NCBI RefSeq assembly: GCF_002775205.1
Contig: NC_036453.1
Location: 32,279,213 to 32,343,212, forward strand
Origin: Xiphophorus maculatus
Taxonomy: Eukaryota; Chordata; Actinopteri; Cyprinodontiformes; Poeciliidae
DNA length: 64,000 bases
Direction of reading: 5' to 3'
The first letter of the stretch is position 1. Every line of letters starts with the position of its first letter. The notes beneath the pieces are model-generated. The model worked only from the letters and a program-made list of their open reading frames with translations, did not search any database and was not told the origin of the DNA. Shown here in pieces: positions 25,201-39,100 of this stretch. A program made the translations under genes and the position numbers.

Positions 25201-26880
25201 TGGAACACAATGGACTTCTGCAGCATTACCACTTGGCTGTGGGGTGTGAAAGCAGTAATGCCTGTGTGAAGCCAACATTCCCTAATACTACACACATTAG
25301 CTATAGCCTTCCTTTGCTGGGTGGCACCATTTCCTAAATATTTTGTACTTGCCCTGCCTTATCAAATTTTCAAAGGTCTTTCACACCCTGAATATGGCTG
25401 CTGATTAGTGTAATGAGTGAAAGTGACCCTTCACTTGTTACTTGCTCTTCATTGTACAGTGGCTGAGGAAGAGAAATGTAATCTTGTCATTTATAAAATC
25501 CATTACTGTCTAATAACCTATGGAATGAACAGTGGTCTGAGTGAGCAGGTGTTTATTACAAAGAACATCTTGATTGTGTTTTCATTTCATAACTTAATGA
25601 TATATGTGTATGTGCAGTTACCAGCAAATCATGCATTACCACATGCAGAATGAGGAGTATGGTAAAGTTGTAGATGCCTGCAAACGATATGGAGACCAGG
25701 AGGGCTGCCTTTGGGAGCAAGCTCTCGGATACTTTGCCAGAAAAGAGGAGGACTGTAAGGCCTATATCAGTGAGGTCCTACATCACATTGACCAGAAGAA
25801 CCTCATGCCTCCATTACTTGGTGAGCTGCTTAAAGTATTGTTTCATAACACAATGTGCTCTGAAATTGTAATGCGTAACTTGTTGTTGGTTTGGTTTGGT
25901 TTAATGATACGTTGTGTTTAAGATAGGCTAAAAGATTTTGGACTTTGTTTGTGCTTCAGAACCTTACTGTCTCTGTCTGATTTTGTTGCCATGGTAAATT
26001 TATGCGGGACGTGGCTTTATTTTCTCTGAGGGTCGATGCTCAGCAGCGAATAACTAGTTATTGTCTAATCAGTCGTGCAGACACTGGCACACAACTCAAC
26101 GGCCACTCTGTCGGTTATCAAAGACTACCTCATCAATAAGCTGCAGCGAGAGAGCCAGCAGATAGAAGATGACGAGCGTAAAATTTGCCAGTACCGTGAG
26201 GAAACGTCTCATCTCCGCTCTGAAATCCAGGAGCTGAAGGCAAGGTGAGTCAAGTAAAAGTAAAAAACTCATCCCTGCAGCTCTCGTGGGGCCTTTAACA
26301 AAAAACTCCTGACACGTTTCCACACAGTGCCAAGATATTCCAGAAGACTAAGTGCAACATGTGTAACAGCCCCTTGGAGCTTCCATCTGTACACTTCCTG
26401 TGTAGCCACTCCTTTCACCAACACTGCTTTGAAAGTTATGCAGAGAGCGATGCAGAGTGTCCAACATGCACTCCAGAAAACCGCAAAGTCATGGATCTGC
26501 TGCGCGCTCAAGACCAGAAACGGGATCTCCATGACCATTTCAATCGACAGGTAACAAGAAGGAAAACATATTCTAATCACTTATTTCTCTGATGACGTGT
26601 TTGACCTTTTTTTTTGCCTTTAACTTTTTTATAAAGGTACCTTCCTCAGACTTTGAATATTTAATATTCTACGTTGTCTTCTGCACATGTTCTAAAAACT
26701 TTTTTTTTTTTAAAGCTCCGAAGCTCCAATGATGGTTTCTCGGTGGTGGCTGATTATTTTGGTCGAGGAGTGTTTAATAAACTGACGCTGGTCACTGACC
26801 CTCCAGGGAGCAAAACTGTTGGAAGTCTAGAAGTCAACCTGCAGCGAGACCTGCTGATCCACACCAAGAGAAACTGCTAG
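19260..26880 (+). CDS. vps11: Vacuolar protein sorting 11, CORVET/HOPS core subunit
   Basis: Sixteen exons join in phase to 926 residues: 19260-19401, 20255-20403, 20604-20739, 20822-20985, 21088-21335, 21963-22164, 22253-22404, 22525-22711, 22843-22986, 23273-23470, 23581-23742, 24137-24270, 25618-25820, 26073-26244, 26328-26550 and 26716-26880. The start MAAFLQWRKFVFFDK matches vertebrate VPS11. An N-terminal beta-propeller region (MEGQIWL to about residue 350) is followed by the clathrin-heavy-chain-like helical region (AYLQALHRQSLANADHTTLL), a coiled coil encoded by exon 14, and a C-terminal RING-H2 (CNMCNSPLELPS, HSFHQHC, CPTC). Vps11 scaffolds the endosomal/lysosomal tethering complexes and its RING contacts Vps18. 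Intron 1 is of the U12 AT-AC type; intron 6 has a weak donor (GTCATT). AATAAA follows at about 27016. The next gene is hyou1, as in human. Confidence 0.96.
19402..20254 (+). other. U12-type AT-AC intron of vps11
   Basis: The donor is ATATCCTT, exactly the minor-spliceosome AT-AC consensus. A branch-point-like TTCTTAAC sits at about 20234-20241, and the intron ends AC at 20253-20254, 13 nt later. Splicing G|AT restores the Asp codon in LGD-MEGQIW, as in other VPS11 proteins. No GT donor gives a continuous frame here. Confidence 0.9.
20450..20490. repeat. Perfect hairpin in vps11 intron 2
   Basis: Arms 20450-20462 and 20478-20490 (13 bp) pair exactly around a 15-nt loop. Confidence 0.9.
21430..21740. 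repeat. Degraded fish dispersed repeat in vps11 intron 5
   Basis: The segment TGGGATTTGAACCCAGGAGA near 21666 is, on the minus strand, a Pol III B-box-like GGTTCAAATCC. It resembles the tail of a widespread fish repeat with an ACACACACACTCAT stretch upstream (21579-21600). The family is not identified. Confidence 0.45.
24300..25600. other. Large vps11 intron 12
   Basis: About 1.3 kb without coding potential that fits vps11. It contains a poly(A) stretch near 24930 and AT-rich text that may be an old repeat. No ends or duplications are visible. Confidence 0.5.
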
Positions 26881-28250
26881 ACATCTCAGTCTTTAATTGT
26901 GTTCTCAATGCTCAGACCAACCACTCAGCCTTACGGCCGCATAGGATGGTCACTCATTTATCAGCAAAGACGCATGCCTGCTTATGAAAACTGCTCTATG
27001 AATGCATTATCCTTCAATAAATACATTTCCTGAATCACATTTGGAAAATGCTTCATATGTAGTTTGTGCTTGCTTGTAATTCTTTCAAAAGTGATTTAAC
27101 ACTTTCATCAATATGATGCTCTTCATAAACTGTATAGTTAATATTGTGAAAGTCATTAGGTTTTGTGTGTGTGTGTGTTTTTGTCTTTGTCATTTCATAC
27201 AAATTTGTCTAGTAAAATTATCCATGATACTATGAATCACTAATACGGAATTAGTTGTAAAGGTAATTGATGTGTCTGTTGTAGTTTTATTTATGTCACA
27301 ATGCTTTATCGCATAGGTTGATCAGAGATTTGTATTTCAATTGGACACGGTTTCTGTTACTTCACAAATAAACCTAACTTGTTTATTTATTTCTTTACAT
27401 AGCCAATATGGTTTTTCCTTGTTTTTTTTCTTTGGTTTTGGAGGGATTGGAGAGACTTTTTATGAAAACATTGTGTTGCTTTTAAGAATGATGGCAATAG
27501 GGCGACACACAGTGTAGAGGAGGCATCACATGTACATGTTCCATGTGTTTAGTTTGCACTGCAGATGGTTTTCTTTCTTGAACTGAGTAATGGGGCAGTT
27601 GCTGTGGTTGCTAGATGTTTTCTCCTTCCCCCTCTGCCCATATCATTCTGAAACACTGTAAATGCACTACAAACTGCTAGACCTAAAAATTGACTATTGA
27701 ACCATAGTTGGTCTACACTACAGGTAAGCCCAACGTTGTTCCTAACCCTGGTTGATTTGATATATACAGTGTATATACAGTATAATTGAATTCCCTTCTC
27801 ACCCACCACGGGTGGTTCTTACCCTCTGAGCTCGGGTCCTCAACCAGAGGCCTGGGAGCTTGAGGGTCCGGCGCAGTATCTTGGCTGTGCCAAGGACTGC
27901 ACATTTCTGGACTGAGATGTCATGTATATATATATATATATATATATAGATATATAAAAATATAAAATTTTAAACATGTTTACACTGACAGAAAGTGATA
28001 TTTGCATTTTGGAGTGGGCCATCTTGAATCCAGACTCCAAACTGACAGAAATTAGGGTGATGGCATATGGACATACTTTTCAACGTTACATGTTTTTGTA
28101 ATATTTTTTATTAGATGTGATTTTTTTTCAAAAGTGATTTTTCTTTTACATTTTAATTCTTCAAGGGGAGTAATATTAGATTCATCTGTCTCTACTGTAT
28201 GACATTAATTCATGAGGGAACATTCTGTTTGTCAAATTGTTACCTGGAAA
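26881..28250. other. vps11-hyou1 intergenic region
   Basis: Holds the vps11 3' UTR (AATAAA at about 27016) and an AT microsatellite at 27923-27955. No gene or intact mobile element is recognised. Confidence 0.6.
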
Positions 28251-28264
28251 TCTCGTCACTTGAA

Positions 28265-28275
28265 CGTGGACCAAT
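28265..28275 (-). promoter_or_regulatory. ERSE-II box 1 upstream of hyou1
   Basis: CGTGGACCAAT is the reverse complement of the ER stress response element II, ATTGGNCCACG, which is bound by ATF6 with NF-Y and by XBP1. It lies about 600 bp before the presumed end of the first untranslated exon. Confidence 0.7.
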
Positions 28276-28328
28276 AGGGTTTAGCTATATTCTTTTTTTT
28301 AATTTTTTATTTAGCTTCGCTCACGTTT

Positions 28329-28339
28329 CGTGGACCAAT
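28329..28339 (-). promoter_or_regulatory. ERSE-II box 2 upstream of hyou1
   Basis: A second exact CGTGGACCAAT, 64 bp after the first and in the same orientation. A looser relative, GGTGGATCCAAT, follows at 28679-28690. This fits HYOU1, a classic unfolded-protein-response gene. Confidence 0.7.
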
Positions 28340-28699
28340 CATTCAACAGTGCGTGGAACAAAGTGGGCGGGACTAGACCTGTAGAAACAATGCCGGTTAC
28401 GGCAAAACTTCAGAATTTACGAACCGGAAATATAGACTTCTCCTTACACAATAAGGGTACAGTATTTATTTTTGTCATTAGAATAAAGCACTGTGGTATT
28501 CATTTACAAAGTCACCACGCTTCTCAACAGAGATTACAGTTGCTACCATCTTAAAAACGACTCCAGGTAAATATACCACAGAGTCATCCTACTCTCTCTT
28601 GAGTACTTTAGGGCGAGCCGGAAACGGCGCGTCTGAATCTTATTGGCATGACAGCAGTTGTTCACCGGCTACATCTTCGGTGGATCCAATGAGGTAACG

Positions 28700-28878
28700 C
28701 CGCGTTCTGGGCCCGACTGCAACCAGTAAACCGGTGATAAGGGAAACTAAAACTCCCAAGTGGGACAGCAGAGAGACTGCAAATCAAGGCAATACGTAGT
28801 GAACTAGTGTTAGAATCTCCCGCTGAAAGTGCACTGTGTGGAAGCTCCTGTACAGCTTCATCTGATCACCCGAAGAAC
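28700..28878 (+). other. hyou1: Probable untranslated first exon of hyou1
   Basis: A strong splice donor, AAC|GTAAGT, ends a GC-richer stretch at 28878. The next acceptor with coding consequence is at 30188. The transcription start is not marked by a TATA box and is only approximate. A possible extra small exon near 29408-29463 cannot be excluded. Confidence 0.5.
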
Positions 28879-30194
28879 GTAAGTTCCTGCTCAGCTTCGA
28901 GTAGCTAGCTGCTCGTGCGCCTTTACTTTGCTCCTTGTTTCCGCTTCATACCGTTACTGTTTTACTTGTGGAGAATGAGTTTATGTTTATACATTTAGTA
29001 GGAACCTAAAGGTTACTTGTTCTCTGCTTCAAAGCTAAACCTGACCGGTACGGTTAAACTTAACTCCACCATTAACTTGCCTTTATTTCAGCAGCACATG
29101 CCTCTTTGGCTTTTCGAAAGCCAAACAGCCTGCATGATAAAGTCAAGTGACCATTTCTAAGAGGATGGCTTAAAAGCGTCACTCTTTTCCTCATCTGTAA
29201 CGTCGTCGTCGTGTTTGATCAGAAGTTATGTGTAGGCTGTTAATTCGGATATGAAACTGAATCTCTGTGGTAAAGGGGGCACTGACATTCTCCTACCTCC
29301 CTCTCCTGACATTTGACCTCATACTCTTAGTGCGTTTATTGCTGAAATCCGAGGTTCAGCCAGAACACATCCTGGTGGTGTTTGTAATGCCACGTGTTTT
29401 TTTGCAGCTGTGCACAGCTGGGTGGATGCAAGTGGACTGAGACAAGTGCCTGATGTGATAAAGGTGATGCCATCTTACTAACGCCATATTAGTAATATTC
29501 AAATAACTGGACTAAAGGTGATTCGAGATCTAAAACCAGAACAGCAGTGTCTGTTTCTCTGAAATAAACCCGTGCATCTGTAACGCTGGGTGATAACAGT
29601 TTTAATTGAAAAGCTGATCTGAGACTCAGTTGTTGCCATGGTGTTCTTATTTTTTATGTAACAAGAGCTGAGCGTCTCCTCATGTTTACAGAAGCATGGA
29701 TGCATGCAGTCGGAAAATGAATGTTTTATCATGTTCAGTAGGAGGCCCATTTGTTAGTTGTGGGTCTCTTCCTCATTCTATAATTTATCAAGGAAGTAAA
29801 ATACTACAGTTTCCATGCCATCAGCATTTTCCATCATACTCTCCCTTCAGTTTGCAGACTTTAAATTGACACATCTGTTTCTGCACACTGCCAGTCAGCT
29901 GGATGAAACAAGGCTCCCGTAGTTGCTCTCCCTTACAAATAATTTATTCTGGACTATCAGCAGTCAAACTCTAATTATATATATTTCTCTTAACTTGCTG
30001 CCTTAAAGTTAAAATAAAACTAAACATTACATGATTATATGTTATGCTATATTATAATTATAATATATGCAATGTAATTCCAACTAATTCATATATTTTA
30101 GCAGAAAAAAATGAGTTTTATGTTCCAAATGCAAACTAATGAAATTGTGTTATGCATTTTTAGCTGGAATCTTTTTGTGTCTCCACAGCTCATC

Positions 30195-33100
30195 ATGGGA
30201 GTAAGGATCCAGATGTTGGTTGCTCTCACCTCTCTTCTTCTTGCCCTGTTCCCTTCTCTCACAGGTAAGAATCCCTCAGCATGAAAAGAAAAAGAAAATC
30301 ACTTCCTGGTAGATTTGATGAGGAGTAATCACAAAATGTTTGATTTGTCATAGACGGAATAATTTGACTAAACTGTTTGACTGATTAAAGCCCTCCCAGC
30401 TGAATGTAAGGCTACTCTTTGTGTTTCCAGTGACTGTTGCTGTGATGTCAGTTGACCTTGGGAGTGAGTGGGTGAAGATGGCAATAGTAAAACCTGGTGT
30501 GCCAATGGAGATTGTTCTCAACAGGTAAGTAGGAACTAATTGATTGATTTGATTTGATTTCATTATGATCAGATGACCCTGGTGAAACATTTAGAAATGT
30601 TTTGCAGTCTTTAAACATGTACTTAGCAATATGAAATCCTTCTCCCTCAGGGAGTCGAGAAGGAAAACGCCCACAGTGGTCTGCCTAAAGGAAAACGAGA
30701 GATTGTTTGGAGACAGTGCATTAGCAGTGGTATGATGTTCCTTCGGGTTTCAGACAGATTCAGGCCATCATCTTAATTACATCACTATTGTATGCTGTCC
30801 TTTGTTTGTTTTTCAGTCTGTGAAAAATCCCAAAACAGTTTATAGACATCTGCAAAGCCTTCTGGGTAAAAAGCATGACAACCTACAGGTGAAGGTCTAT
30901 CAGAGATGTTTCCCTGAGCATCAGCTGCAGGGTGACCCAGTGAGAGGAACAGTTTACTTCAACAACTCCCTGTGAGTTTTCACTTCTCTGTTTTTTCAGT
31001 ATCCACATTTATCTATTCCTGCTTCTATTTAATCTTGAAAATAGCAGCTTTATCAGAAGAGTTGATGGAGACCAGCAAGAGAAATAAATGTTGAGTTCCC
31101 ATTCCAAGGTTTGCATGCATGCTTCAAACCTTGAAATAAAGTGTTGTAAAAGACTTAAAAGTGGTTTAATTTTGAATAAAACTAAACATTACATGATTAT
31201 ATGTTATGTATAATCATTTCAAGAAGTTTTGTTTCATCTGGACCTGCTTATATGTACTTACTTTAATAAGCAGACTCATAGTTTGACATTGGTACATTAG
31301 GTTCTCTGAAGTACAAAGATTGACATGGAATGTTCTGAGTCGGTGCAATTTGAACTTTGTAACTTACGTTTTATTTGGGGCACATTTCTGTGTTAAGTCT
31401 TTTTATTGTTGGTGTGATGTAATATTCTAATCTTAAATGTTGTATTTTGGTCAGCTTTAAGGAGAAAATGATCATAAGTAATCAAAATGCTGTATAGTTA
31501 TAAAATTGCCACAGAGCTCGTTTCCTTAAACTACTGAAATATATTCACTTTTTAAAACATTAATATAAAACAGTCTTGGTTCATTTGATAAACATGACTG
31601 AGGCATCATGTCAGGACATTATCAACAACTTTACTCTCTTACTATATTTGAAGCACTGGCCTGATTGATTTTTTTTTTTTTCATAAATGTTTGGCCTGTC
31701 TCCATACTCATTCTAAACTTGAACCTGAATTAATTTATAGTAAAATAATTATCTCATAACCTTTGTCTTATTACACTTACACTTATAACTATGAGACTGT
31801 TGATGAGGAGAAAAATGTAGCCATGGCAAATTTCTGTCATTGTTCAAATGTTCTTTTTGTGGGTCAGAAGGACTCCCTCTGGTGGTTCTGTTGAAGAACT
31901 GAAAATGATAGTTTGTGATTGATTAAATTGTCTTTTTTCACTAAGATAAATTAAAAACACATTATTTGCATGTCTAAAAAATATGTCCTTATGTGTTAAG
32001 ATGCAGCAGGGTGTATGTTTCACAGGGCCCGCCTGAGTTATTACTTTGATTCTCTTGTCAGCTTAATGTCATAAAAACAGACTCAGGATGCTGTTGTAGT
32101 TGCCAAGGAGATATCAGATATGATTTTTGTTTTTTAGTAGGGTGTTACTAATTTCTGTCTGTCCTGTCTCTTTCACTGGCAGAGAAACTCATTACTCACC
32201 TGAGGAGCTGCTGGGGATGATGTTGAATTATTCACGTGGGTTGGCTCAGGACTTTGCAGGTCAGTTTGCTTGAGAAAGTTGATTGGTTGTTGTCTAACAC
32301 ATGAGAGTAGGTCAAGGACACTCTTCCTCTTTCTGTGAAATTCACAGAACAGCCAATCAAAGATGCAGTCATCACCGTACCAGCTTTTTTTAACCAGGCA
32401 GAGCGAAGGGCAGTCTTGCATGCTGCACAGATGGCAGGTTTAAAGGTTCTTCAACTCATCAATGACAATACAGCCGTGGCCTTGAATTATGGTGTTTTCA
32501 GAAGGAAAGACATAGACGGCACAGCCCAGGTGACCCCAGCAGTATCTGTTGGTTTATGCCATCTGTATGGCTCAGAGTGGAGTAGTAATGCTTTACCTGT
32601 TTCATTACAGAACGTCATGTTTTATGATATGGGCTCAGGCAGCACGACGGCCACCATAGTCTCATACCAGACGGTGAAAACCAAAGAGTCTGGTACCCAG
32701 CCACAGCTACAGATCCAGGGAGTTGGGTGAGTGCAGTGATCCCCGATGAATGTGGCTGCTGATGGCTTCACTACTAGACCAAGCTATGCTTCATGTCATT
32801 GACTGTAGGTTTGATCGAAGTCTGGGGGGCTTTGAGATGGACCTGCGGCTGCAGGACCACCTGGCCAAGCTGTTCAATGACCAGAAGAAGAGTCTGAAGG
32901 ACGTGAGACAGAACCACCGAGCCATGGCCAAGCTCCTTAAAGAGGCACAGAGGCTGAAGACGGTGCTGAGTGCAAATGTTGACTTCATGGCCCAGGTGAG
33001 TCCTGATGGCTGGGTGAACCCGTATTGCAAATGTTGTAACTCTGCTGACCCAAGTTTAACTGGTTGCCATGGTCCCCTCATCCTACAGGTAGAAGGCTTG

Positions 33101-36100
33101 ATGGATGATATCGATTTCAAAGCAAAGGTGACCAGAGTGGAGTTTGAAGAACTGTGTTCTGATCTGTTTGAAAGGGTCCCTGGGCCGGTGCAGGAGGCCC
33201 TCACAGCAGCAGACATGAAGCTGGTCAGTATGTCCTTTGCTGCTTTCTTTATTTACATCACACTCAACTGCTGCTACAGGCACCTTGTTCTGTCCTGTCA
33301 GCACCAGTAGACAGGACAGTTGTTTTCTAAATTGTAAATGGTAGATACACAGTGGTTACCTTTTGTTACAGCTGTGACTGTAAGGTGTCTTTCTGTCAAC
33401 AGGAAGATATTGAGCAAGTGATTTTAGTAGGGGGTGCCACTCGTGTCCCCAAGGTTCAGGAAGTGCTGCTCAAAGCTGTGGGGAAGTAAGTATAACAAAG
33501 TCTCCATGATTTCCTGAAGTTCACTGCTTCCGTGGAGGTTTCATTAGAAGGACTGAGTATGTCTGTGTTACAGAATGGAGCTGGGGAAAAACATCAATGC
33601 AGACGAGGCGGCGGCAATGGGAGCTGTATACCAGGCAGCTGCTCTCAGTAAAGCCTTCAAGGTCAAACCCTTCTTGGTCCGAGACGCAGCCATCTTCCCC
33701 ATTCAGGTCAGAGCTGCTCTGGCAGGGGTTTGACCTCCGCTTAGAGACTGGATATTCAGACAGCAGACTTTATCAAAATAGTTCCTGTATACTTTTACTG
33801 CTTCAGGTGGAGTTCAACCGGGAGGTGGAGGAAGAGGAGGGAATCAAAACCCTGAAACACAACAAGCGCATCCTGTTCCAGAGGATGGCGCCCTACCCCC
33901 AGCGGAAAGTCATCACCTTCAATCGCTACACTGATGACTTCGCCTTCAATATCAACTATGGAGACCTCAGCTTTCTAAGTCAGGAGGACCTCAGGTTTGT
34001 TTCAACACCTTCTGCGCTTGGAACCTCCAAAACTTCCAAATATTTTTGTTTTTCTCATCATGAACATGTTTGACATATGTTGACTCTTCTGCTTTATTCC
34101 TTTGGGGGTAATATTAGCTATTTCCCGTCATGGTTGTGTTTGGCAGTGTGTTCGGCTCTCTGAACCTGACAACGGTCAAGCTGTCTGGAGTGGGTCACAG
34201 CTTCCAGAAGCACGCTGATGCTGAGTCCAAGGGGATCAAAGCTCATTTCAACATGGATGAAAGTGGAGTTCTGCTGCTGGACCGGGTGAGGTCCTCCACA
34301 GTCACCAGTCTAAGTTCCAATTGGAAGCATCCTTTAAGTCAACTTTGTGTTTTTACAGGCAAAAATTCTGTAGGGCTTTTCAACTTCCTGGTTGGAAGCA
34401 GTGTGTTTTCTTCTCATTGATCTTCATTTGTGAAAGGTGAAGAAAAGGTCTCATTCAATTCATTAAAATAAATTTTAATATTCCTTCTGCAGGTGGAGTC
34501 GGTCTTTGAGACAATTGTGGAAGAAAAGGAAGAGGAATCTACTTTAACTAGTAAGCAGTGCAGCTGCAGCAGTAATAGACATGAAGCACTGGAACGGCAT
34601 CAGAAACACACAACGCTGTAAAGTCACAAACATGCAAATGTTGGACGTTTACTGATTGACGTTATCTGTTCCTCTCAACAGAAACGCATGATGATTATAA
34701 AAGTTACTTTAACCAATAATCTGTCGGTTTAGCCAATAATCTGTCCTCCACCCACGTTTTTTTGACAGAGAAAACATCAAGACAATCCAGCCTTGCACTA
34801 GATGTCAGTCTTTGAACTAGGGCTGAACGATATGACTGAAAAATGTATCATGATATAAGCGTTTCATATCAGTGTACATCAGTAATTGTCGATATCAATA
34901 ACTATCGATGTTTTCTTCTTTAAATATCTGAAATACTGCCAAACTGGTGGCGTGACCTGCCTGTTTTATCCACAGTTTCCTCTTGTGCTGGTTTTTTAAA
35001 AAATTATTATTTAAGCTGTTATGAGGCACGGTGGCAAAACCTGAAACTGCTGCTGCTGCTCGAGTTACTAGTAGGTTGTTGTTAGGATAACCAAAAGTGA
35101 GTGAGCTAGTTGATGCCACCTGCCTTAGCTGGGGCCGTGAGAGCAGCTAAAGCCTTTCCTCTGTCTACATTCCCCAGAATCCTGTATTATTCTGGATTGG
35201 AGTTCAGTGAATAATCTATTTATTGAATATTCTACCAGATGTATTAAGATTGATCCCATGTCTATCACGATATATATGATCAATAACAATATCCAGCCCT
35301 ACTGTGAACGTTATAAGAATTGTTCCAGTGAGCTAAAGGCCTACTGTTAGGTTCATTTATCAACTAAATCACATGTACAAACTGAACTGCGTTTAAACTA
35401 TCGTGATGACAAATGACTTCTAATTAAAACTAAAGTTTTCCTTTTTGTCAGAACTGGGCAATACCATTTCCACGCTGTTTGGAGGAGGGTCCTCTGAGCC
35501 AACTCCAAATGTAACCGAACCCGTCCAGGTAAGTGTCCCTCAGTGATTTGGTCCACCCAAGGCGACAAACGTCATAATGTGAGGCCTGGGGGTGAACATG
35601 AGTATCTGTCTCTAACCAGGAGGAAGAGGAAGTTCCTCCTGAGTCTGGGAAGGAAAGCAACGAGGCCCAGAAAAATGAGAAGGACAATGAGACTAAAAAC
35701 GATTCAGGGAAAAGTTCAACAGAAGAGAAAAACAAGGAGAAACCAGAGGACACAGCCAGTAAAACAGAGACTCCGGTAAAATGAGTCACTCTCCACAGTT
35801 TTAACCAATTATCTGTAACTCTCATATTGTTGTTTGGATGTCTGCAGCAGCTGTTATAAAAACTTTCTGTCGTCATTCAGCAGGAAAAAGGTGACCAGAA
35901 ATCAGAAAATGCTGAGATGGAAAAAAAGACAAAAACTCAGAAAAGAACCAAGATATCCGAAGATGTCCCCATGGAACTTCTCATCAATGACATTATGAAC
36001 CCCACCGCTGAGGACCTCATTTCCTCAAAAAAGAAGTAAATGTTAAACTTCTTATTCCTACATTGCAATATTGTTGGTGCAATCAGAAAAAGCAACGTTT

Positions 36101-39100
36101 TGGCTCTCTCCAGGCTGCAGGACTTGACAGACAGAGATCTAGCAAAGCAGGAAAGGGAGAAGATCCTGAACAGTCTGGAAGCATTTATCTTTGAGACTCA
36201 GGTTAGTGACTGCAGCTCGATGCCGGCCGTTGCTGAAGCTTTTCTCCTGTTTGAATCAGAGCTGCATGTGCCGCCTGATGTTTGCAGGACAAGCTGTACC
36301 AGGAGGACCACCAGCAGGTGGCAACGGAGGAAGAGCAGGAGCAGATCTTGAGCAAGCTGAAGGAGGCTTCTGACTGGTTGGACGAGGAGGGCTATGGTGC
36401 CACCACCAGGCAGCTGAAGGAGAAGCTGTCTCAGCTCAAAGGGTTGTGTAAGGACGTGTTCTTCAGGGTGGCGGAGCGAAGGAAGTGGCCGGAGCTGCTG
36501 ACTGACCTCGACAACACACTCAACACATCCAACTTCTTCCTCAGGTCAGTCCAACACCACTAACCTTGCCAGTCACTGTGGGTGCAATGTAACCCATAGC
36601 AACTGTAGAAGATAGAAAAGCTATTTGAAGCCGGTTTAGCAGAGACCCAAAACGCTTGAGTTCAGTTCAATGTGACTATCCACTTTATGATGTTGATGTC
36701 ACAGACAAACATAAACCTCATGGAGTGGAATCCCCAGACCTCAAACTAGTAGAGAACTTATCTCTGAAGGCAAAGCCCAGAAGTGTTGAGAAATTGTAGA
36801 AAGTACTTTGATCATCCTTTGCTGGAATACTTGTTAGTGGTGGCGGTGCTTATACACTTGAACAATCACAGGAAACTAAATATTCAAGCATTTTTCACTT
36901 CTCTCAGTAAAGACTAGAGCTTGTCAATTTTGACATGACTGTTTTCCTCACATGTGCCTTGTTCTCAATGCATCCGTCTCCACAGAAATAAGAGCTGTAC
37001 TTAAAGCACTATTTTGAACTCAGCTGTGTGAAAACATTTCTGTGCGGTTTTTGATTGAGCTCTCTTTGTTTCACAGGGGTGCCAAACTGATTCCAGGCGA
37101 TGACCAAATATTTACAGAAGTTGAGCTAAATATGTTGGAAAAAGTTATCAATGAAACTATGGTAGGTGGTTTATGTCAATCTGTGTTGTTATTGTGACAG
37201 ATTGAAGGCGTTGTGCTTCAGATCATCAGGAATTCTCATTCCTGCAATTTTCTCTGCTGGTTTATTTCTGGAAAAGGCTGCATCAATTTGAACTGTCTTG
37301 CCCCACTGTGGGTTTTGTCTCTTTTTTTGTTCAATGTATTCTATTATCGTCTTAGTTGCAAAGCTAAAACATGTGTATTCCTCTATTTAGTTCTGGTAAA
37401 CTGGCCTTCATGTTTGGTATTTTTGTGCTGCAGGTTTGGAAAAACGAAACGGTGGCAGAGCAGGAGAAGCGATCTCCGCATGAGCGGCCAGTCCTGCTGT
37501 CCAGAGACATCGAGTCTAAGCTGCTCCTGCTGCAGCGGGAAATGAATTACCTGCTGAACAAAGCCAAGTTTGCAAAGCCTAAACCTAAAGCCAAGAATGA
37601 GACGAGCACCGATGCAGGCAACAAAGTCAATGCCACAACAGAAGAAAAGGTTATTCCTCCCACAGAGGAAAGCAAGAACCTAAAGACTGGTGGGTTATTA
37701 GCAGAGCAGGTCCCACTATTAGTTGTACTTGTTGTGTGTTAGACTTTATAGAATGATTTTGTCTCACAGCAGAAAGCTTAGAAGAACAGGGGCCAGGTGA
37801 ATCCCCGCCCACTGAAGAGAGCACTCCACATACAGCTACTGACAGCCAATCACAACCCACAGAAGAGACCCTGAGCAAAGGTTAGTCTGTCACAATACTG
37901 GAGAGAAATCCACAATAACCGAGGTAACATGGAAAGCAAAGTAAAATTCACAGGATGACAAAATAACAGAAACTTTTTGTGTATTGAATGTTTTTCTGAG
38001 CATGTGGCTGTATGTACTGTTTAGGTGTTACTCAACGTCTAAGGAAACGCATAAAGAATTCTGAAACATGACATTTCCAACACTAGGACATGGGTCTGCA
38101 ACTTTTAGAAAGAGACACTTTTGTCCAGTTTAAAACAGTTTAGAGGCACAAATGCTATGACTTTTTGAAAAACAGACGACTTAATTTCCAAAAATATCAG
38201 AATATAGAAAATGTATTTTTGAACAGCTACAAATGTTTTATTATTGTTGTCATTATTTTGAGGTTTTAAAATAAAGATTAGGGATTAGGGAAAAAAGATT
38301 TTTAAAAATTGCAAAAAGAGAATGGAAACATTTTTCCTATGGGATGCTGATATTTGAGGAAAATTATATAATCAAAGCACATAGTTTCCAAACTGGCAAG
38401 AAAAATATTACTTTAACACCATTCTTTTGTGAAAACCCATTGTTGTAATTCTGTGGAAAGAAACTGCTAACACCTGCATTTGATATTATCTATATATTTA
38501 ATAACATTTGTTGATTCTTGATTATTTTTAGCTGAAGCTATTAGGAGCCATTGTGGAAGGTCCAAAGAGTCACTTAAGGCTCCGGAGCTACAGGTTGCAG
38601 ACCCTTGTACTAGGACATCGATGAAGGGTAGAATGTAGATGTTGTAGTAAAATGTTGCATATTATCAAATGGATTAGTTCCAAAAACAGAAAAAATTGCA
38701 AACAAAAGTAAATTGATAAGAGTCTATTAAAAGACTTATGAAGCAAAGAGTTCAAACTTTATAGCAAATGAACCACTAACTATAACAGGGGTGGGCAATC
38801 CTGGTTCTGGAGGGCTGGTGTCCTGCAGCTCTTAGACGTCTCCCTGGTCCAACACACTTGAATCCAACAGCTGAATCTCCTCCTAAGTGCAGTCAAGTTC
38901 TCCAGAGCTCATTATTTGACTCGGGTGTGTTGAAGTAGAGACACATCTAAAGGTTGCAGGAGACCGGCCCTCCAGGCCTGGAGTTGCCCCCCCTGAACTA
39001 TAATAAATTTTACAAAATCAGATCTGAGAAATTGTAAAACCAGATTTTTATGTCACAGTGATCACTGAAACAGAAAGGAGGCATCTGCAATGTAGAATAC

